Below are positions 60,901 through 64,000 of a DNA stretch of 64,000 nt, one piece after another; positions within the stretch are counted from its first letter, which is position 1; each line of letters starts with the position of its first letter. The DNA is from Drouetiella hepatica Uher 2000/2452 (GTDB lineage: Bacteria; Cyanobacteriota; Cyanobacteriia; Elainellales; Elainellaceae). A program made the position numbers and the translations under genes. The stretch lies in NCBI GenBank assembly GCA_019359505.1, contig JAHHHD010000004.1, forward strand, positions 186,001-250,000, in the 5' to 3' direction. Under the pieces are notes generated by a model. It was not told where the DNA came from and searched no databases. It was given only the letters and a program-made list of their open reading frames with translations.

Positions 60901-61192
60901 CTGCCCACCAAGTTAGCGCCAGCCGCAATGTCAAGCCCTGCAAGGGATAGCCCCCCAGATTGTGGGGCACGAGTACGCGCTGAGCCAGCCATAGCACCTG
61001 CCGCCCTTTTGCCCAACCCACCTGATTTTTGGCATTGAGCAATACTTTTGCCCAAGTCTGCCAGGTGGCGACCTGGCTAATAGACGCATCTCCCCAATGG
61101 CATCGCCACTGAGGTTGAACGCTGATTTGGGTCAGAGCGCGCAGTTTGGCGATCGCTTCAGCAAGGCGATCTGAGGATGGCGATCGAGTCAT
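57932..61192 (-). CDS. Alpha-mannosidase, GH38 family
   Basis: The 1086-aa protein has an N-terminal beta-sandwich, a GH38 catalytic domain with LLGHAHLDMAWLWTVSETW (zinc ligands) and the nucleophile Asp in LPDTFGFNWQLPQ, and C-terminal beta domains. It would release mannose from glycans or glycoconjugates. A short tandem duplication gives YESDSYEFDSYESDSYEF near residues 157-175, from 15-bp DNA repeats at about 60683-60730. It is convergent with the alkane oxygenase; no signal peptide is obvious, so it is probably cytoplasmic. Confidence 0.92.
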   Translation of the reverse strand: MTRSPSSDRLAEAIAKLRALTQISVQPQWRCHWGDASISQVATWQTWAKVLLNAKNQVGWAKGRQVLWLAQRVLVPHNLGGYPLQGLTLRLALTWWAESAQVYVNGKLVQEGDLFDATTRLLLSESVRHNDAFDVAIRLESPVHDNGALVKALCIYESDSYEFDSYESDSYEFADRADPPEPGFVADELAVLREFITAFAPTQLESVAQAVGKIPWSVLTVCDRISFDRALANLRQQLQPLGKLIKQRKIQLLGHAHLDMAWLWTVSETWQVAERTFRSVLNLQKDFPELTYCHTTPALYEWMEKNRPELFAAVKAQVAIGRWEVSVAPLWIEPEMNLLGGEAIVRHLLYGQRYLQQAFGQRGEIAWLPDTFGFNWQLPQFLKQGGVEYFVTQKLRWNDTTKFPHEAHWWQAPDGTKVFSLQSAPIGEGIDPVKMAQYACTWETKTSTQTCLWLTGVGDHGGGPTRDMLQLARRWGRSPFFPQLEFTTAQKFLDSTRQAAASQVTAPDIAASAGSVAQKSVAFPTWNNELYLELHRGCYTNHADQKQYNRRCEDTLYEAELFASLRTLITGAAYPKAELEAAWKKVLFNQFHDILPGSSIAPVFVEANRTWQEALDTGWNIRQEALKAIASQIQLPPPPQPQAKLIAIFNSLNWKRSEVVTLSVQQSQNERACFWQVCDLAGREVVSQPHCWRENGITHCQIFFQAEEIPAIGYRCYWLLPRSTGNPVPAVPTNGFMLENDRLRVTIDPTTGNLSGLRDKLHQRDLLSRAGNELQAFRDSGQYWDAWNIDPKYAQYPLPPAQLTQIFYEDRGAVTTRIRVVRKLGKSTFNQVYILDKGSAVLKIHTQVDWQERHVVVKATFPLNLDAAYATYEIPCGAIQRSTRPQDSAEKAKWEVSALRWADLSDTASQNSYGVSILSDCKQGYDSQPHQIRLTLLRGSEWPDPNSDRGQHQFTYAIYPHDRSWQSAQTVRQGYALNQPLRALVSELPQGTLPSTATFLDLQANNLVLTALKPSEQEPDRWILRCYEAHGEKAQVQFGNSGILFDRYLDAASVQPTNLLEEPVADDKSGTIAPWKITTFKVKRFE

Positions 61193-61359
61193 AGCGTCAG
61201 TCGTTTTTCCAGCTAAGATCAGAGCAGCTTTAAAGACTGCCGCGAGCTGTCTATCTGTCTATAGGATTAAGCTCATTGCATCAACCCTACAGGTTTTGTG
61301 GGGTTCGCGCCCATTCCGCAAAGAAATATTTTACTTGAGCGCTTCAACGCTTCACGCCC

Positions 61360-62814
61360 ATGGCTTCTTCTGGACGTTATCGCAGCAACGTTTTTAACTT
61401 TTTATCTCGTCAGTCGATGCGGGTTCAGGATCGGGTGAGCCAAACCTGGCGACAGGCAAAGATGGCGGCAGTTTGGGGCGCACAAATTCTGCTGTATCCG
61501 CTCTACGTTGGTTTTCAAGCCACTCGATTAGTGGGTGAGCAGTTGCGTAAAACAACAAGACAAGTTCTGCCCAAACTGCGGTCTGTTACTCAGACGGTGA
61601 CTGAGGCTGCGGCGGAGCCATTTCTGTTTGCTGACACGCCGATTCAGCGATCGCTTCAAGCCCTCAGCGACTTTGCGCTGCTGCTGCCTGCCGATCGTCT
61701 GGCGCTCCAGCTTAATCCTCAAGATCCCAGTGCGCCCGGTATTTGGGTCGTGGTGGGCGGAAGTGCGATCGCCTCATCGATTCCACGATCGCTCCCTGCG
61801 TCGAAAGAATTATCGCTCCAGAACAACATTCAGCTGGTAACCTCGGTCTCTTCAACTAAGCTAGAACGGTCAGGCAAGCTGCAAGCTGAGCGATCGGGTG
61901 CTATCCAGATCCAGGGCATTGCTTCTCTGCTCAGCTCCCACAGACTTGTCCTAGTCGATATTCAAAATCAGCTTTTGGATGTCCTTAGCTCAGAGCAGCA
62001 GGTGTTTCTCCAGCGCCGGATTGCGGGTGATGTGGCAAGCTATTGGCGCCAGCAGCGCCTTCTTGCTGAAAATCAGCCTTGGGTCGATCGCTTCCTGCCC
62101 TTGCCCAGAGAACGCACCCTAGCTCTGCCGCCTATCCGCGCTTTCTGGCAACTGATGAGCTGGATGCAAACTGGCTCAGTGGCATCTGCCACCAATCTCT
62201 TTCAGGAGTCTCGACTGCTACCTTCTCCCCATTCCCTCTTCGCCCTACCTGACCGTCCGGTGTTGCGATCGGCAGAGGCTTCCTGGAAAACAGGCAATGA
62301 GCTACTGGAAAACCTGAGTCGATGGTTTCACGGCAGCGCACAAAAAATTAGGGCGTTCACCACCACTTCAGCATTACCCACTTCAGCCTTGCCCAGTGCA
62401 GCATTACCCAGTACAGCATTACCCAGTGCAGCGCCTTCAGTCCTACAAGTGGTGCAGCGCTTACCCGCCTCTTTGCAAGTGCAACGGCGCGATCGGCGGG
62501 GGGTATCCAGCTCAAATTCTCTGTTTGTCAGGATGGCTTCACCCAAAGTGAGTTCAACATTTGGACACTCAATCATTTCATTAGCGGCCGAGAACAGAGC
62601 TGCTGCAAACGTGGAGGTTGAGCCACTTGCTGCCAAGAGCGACGAGAAGGCGCTGCTGGCTAAGCCTTCTTGGATCGAGGCAGAAGTGCGGCTTGTAACC
62701 TACGAAAAACATCCCATAGAACAGCTGCTCGACTGGCTCGATCGCGGAATGCTATGGGTTGAGGATCGCGTCGTGGATGTCTGGAAATGGTTACGCGATC
62801 GTTGGTCTACCTAG
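61360..62814 (+). CDS. Conserved-looking cyanobacterial hypothetical protein, 484 aa
   Basis: The protein has a basic N terminus with a short hydrophobic segment (VWGAQILLYPLYVGFQATRLV), Pro/Ser-rich middle parts and a Trp-rich acidic C terminus (LLDWLDRGMLWVEDRVVDVWKWL). A run of SALP repeats (ALPTSALPSAALPSTALPSA) sits at about residues 340-358, encoded by 15-bp tandem repeats at 62360-62431. I do not recognise a domain with known function. It is divergent from the alpha-mannosidase (167 bp). Confidence 0.7.
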   Translation: MASSGRYRSNVFNFLSRQSMRVQDRVSQTWRQAKMAAVWGAQILLYPLYVGFQATRLVGEQLRKTTRQVLPKLRSVTQTVTEAAAEPFLFADTPIQRSLQALSDFALLLPADRLALQLNPQDPSAPGIWVVVGGSAIASSIPRSLPASKELSLQNNIQLVTSVSSTKLERSGKLQAERSGAIQIQGIASLLSSHRLVLVDIQNQLLDVLSSEQQVFLQRRIAGDVASYWRQQRLLAENQPWVDRFLPLPRERTLALPPIRAFWQLMSWMQTGSVASATNLFQESRLLPSPHSLFALPDRPVLRSAEASWKTGNELLENLSRWFHGSAQKIRAFTTTSALPTSALPSAALPSTALPSAAPSVLQVVQRLPASLQVQRRDRRGVSSSNSLFVRMASPKVSSTFGHSIISLAAENRAAANVEVEPLAAKSDEKALLAKPSWIEAEVRLVTYEKHPIEQLLDWLDRGMLWVEDRVVDVWKWLRDRWST

Positions 62815-63074
62815 AGCTGATCGGCTTGTGGGTATAAATATTTTTGAAAAGAACGGAGCGCCCCTTTCAAAAATAAATCTCTTGCAAATTAGGTTGAGTG
62901 GGGGCTGCGCCCCCACTCAACCTAATCCCACAGCTTTAATCTGCAAGAGGTCTAACATTTATGTCTGAAATTAGCAGCATCGCCATTTTGATTGACAAAG
63001 CCATTTGACACCTCTATTCCAGGTGCGCCAATATGGATGAGAGAGCTTTACAAAAATTCGTATAGGTTGCATTC
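62815..63074. other. Intergenic region with two inverted repeats
   Basis: An imperfect hairpin (about 62840-62875, TATTTTTGAAA / CTTTCAAAAATA) is followed by the perfect one at 62888-62926. An outer pair CTCTTGCA / TGCAAGAG encloses the second hairpin, as if it had been inserted in a palindrome. Confidence 0.6.
62888..62926. repeat. Perfect hairpin, 18-bp arms, loop TGC
   Basis: ATTAGGTTGAGTGGGGGC pairs exactly with its complement around a 3-base loop. It lies between two + strand genes (484-aa hypothetical and DedA) and has no T run. Confidence 0.88.
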
Positions 63075-63740
63075 ATGTCCCTGGATTTGATCCCTTTAGA
63101 AACCCTTCAGCAGATCGCGCAAGACTATGGCTATTGGTCGGTGTTTCTAGGGATCATGCTAGAGAACACAGGCATCCCCATTCCGGGCGAAACCATTACC
63201 CTAGCGGGCGGTTTTTTGGCGGGTAGTGGTGAATTGGACTACTGGATGGTGCTAGGTAGCGCGATCGCCGGGGCCGTCATTGGCGATAACATTGGCTACT
63301 GGATTGGGCGTAACGGGGGCTGGGCACTGCTGCTGCGCCTCGGTAGATTGTTCCGCATTCGTGAAGAGCAGCTGATTAGCGTACGGGATCAGTTTAGTCA
63401 AAATGCTGCTAGAGCCGTTTTTCTGGGTCGATTCGTGGCGTTACTAAGAATTTTTGCTGGTCCTCTCGCCGGGATTGCCCAGATGCCCTACGGAAAATTC
63501 TTTGTCTGTAACTTGGCAGGAGCTGCTGTTTGGGCATCCGTCATGGTTAGCCTCTCTTATTTTGTCGGTCAGGTGGTGCCTCTAGAGCAGCTCATCACCT
63601 GGACTGCCCAGTTGGGGGTCTTGGCACTCCTTGGAGTGGTTGCCTGGATTGGGAGAGCCATCTGGCTAGACTCACGCATCAGACAATCAAGCAAGACGAC
63701 TTCAGCGGAAGCTGCTTGTGAGACTCCGTCTTCTCACTAG
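63075..63740 (+). CDS. DedA family membrane protein
   Basis: This 221-aa protein has the DedA/SNARE-associated motifs GIPIPGETI, GDNIGYWIGRNGGW and FLGRFVALLRIFAGPLAG in a polytopic membrane fold. DedA proteins are implicated in lipid carrier recycling and membrane homeostasis. It ends 25 bp before a hairpin. The ATG at 63075 gives the normal N terminus. Confidence 0.9.
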   Translation: MSLDLIPLETLQQIAQDYGYWSVFLGIMLENTGIPIPGETITLAGGFLAGSGELDYWMVLGSAIAGAVIGDNIGYWIGRNGGWALLLRLGRLFRIREEQLISVRDQFSQNAARAVFLGRFVALLRIFAGPLAGIAQMPYGKFFVCNLAGAAVWASVMVSLSYFVGQVVPLEQLITWTAQLGVLALLGVVAWIGRAIWLDSRIRQSSKTTSAEAACETPSSH

Positions 63741-63765
63741 CTTTCTGGGTAGTCCTTGAGGGATT

Positions 63766-63814
63766 AAGGATTTTTTGTTGCGTGGGCTTTGCCCACGCAA
63801 CAAAAAATCCTTAC
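63766..63814. repeat. Perfect hairpin, 23-bp arms, loop TTT
   Basis: TAAGGATTTTTTGTTGCGTG plus GGC pairs exactly with its complement. It may end transcription of the DedA gene, as T runs occur inside the stem. Confidence 0.85.
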
Positions 63815-64000
63815 CTAAATACCACTACCGCTTTCCGCTTACGGCGACTTCAGAAGGTCTACGGGCTGAATGTCCGAGGATAGTTTTTCCCTAAGCGTGT
63901 CTCTCATGAATTATCTAATTTCCACAACTTGGTTAAGACTGCTATATTAAACGTCTGACTCGATCGCCATCAGGTTTCTCACACTCAGCGCTTACTCAGT

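Overview
The window is chromosomal DNA from a cyanobacterium, probably a filamentous Leptolyngbya-like lineage; the species is my inference. The evidence is the very frequent HIP1 octamer GCGATCGC and a set of cyanobacterial marker genes: aldehyde deformylating oxygenase, a CpcS/CpeS-type phycobiliprotein lyase, Ycf46 and Ycf35, the L33-S18-RNase II/R cluster, an NrtP/NarK nitrate transporter, and several cyanobacteria-restricted DUF families. I found no rRNA, tRNA, CRISPR array, prophage or intact insertion sequence.

Layout. 0-6.4 kb: 3' end of a nitrate transporter, thiES, a DUF1517 membrane protein, a two-domain glycosyltransferase and a DUF3082 protein. 6.8-17.9 kb: a DUF3370 secreted protein, two GNAT acetyltransferases, argH, a SpoIIE-type phosphatase, ribD and acnB. 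18.2-27.2 kb, all on the minus strand: a compact RiPP locus made of a precursor peptide with a double-glycine leader and a polybasic Ser-rich core, a fused APH-like kinase/HopA1-like enzyme, a C39-peptidase ABC exporter and an HlyD adaptor, with an OmpR-type two-component system directly upstream. 27.2-28.1 kb: a gene graveyard with a Calx-beta fragment. 28.1-31.4 kb: a methyltransferase/DUF4386/cupin operon divergent from an AraC regulator. 31.4-36.8 kb: hisIE, pyrR, a P-type ATPase, and a GntR regulator with 5-hydroxyisourate hydrolase. 37.2-46.9 kb: a ribbon-helix-helix protein with Ycf46 and Ycf35, a bilin lyase, two NUDIX hydrolases, cobQ, a 2Fe-2S protein, folK and a flavin amine oxidase. 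46.9-48.5 kb: a large empty region. 48.5-63.7 kb: a flippase, rpmG-rpsR-RNase, a sugar nucleotidyltransferase, scpA, a sugar ABC permease, the alkane-forming oxygenase, a GH38 alpha-mannosidase, a conserved unknown and a DedA protein.

Two things stand out. First, the RiPP locus: the kinase and HopA1-like domains resemble the dehydration machinery of class V lanthipeptides and thioamitides, but the predicted 33-residue core has 17 Lys/Arg and 7 Ser with no Cys or Thr. It therefore cannot form a lanthionine and may yield a phosphorylated or dehydroalanine-rich polycation. Second, the intergenic DNA is full of long, mostly perfect hairpins (stems of 14-28 bp, mostly three-base loops). They include three copies of one element of about 100 bp and four related elements of about 90 bp with conserved ends but different stems. 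They occur at convergent, tandem and divergent junctions, so they are not simply terminators. Short tandem duplications inside and between genes are also common, including a perfect 12 x 8-bp array.
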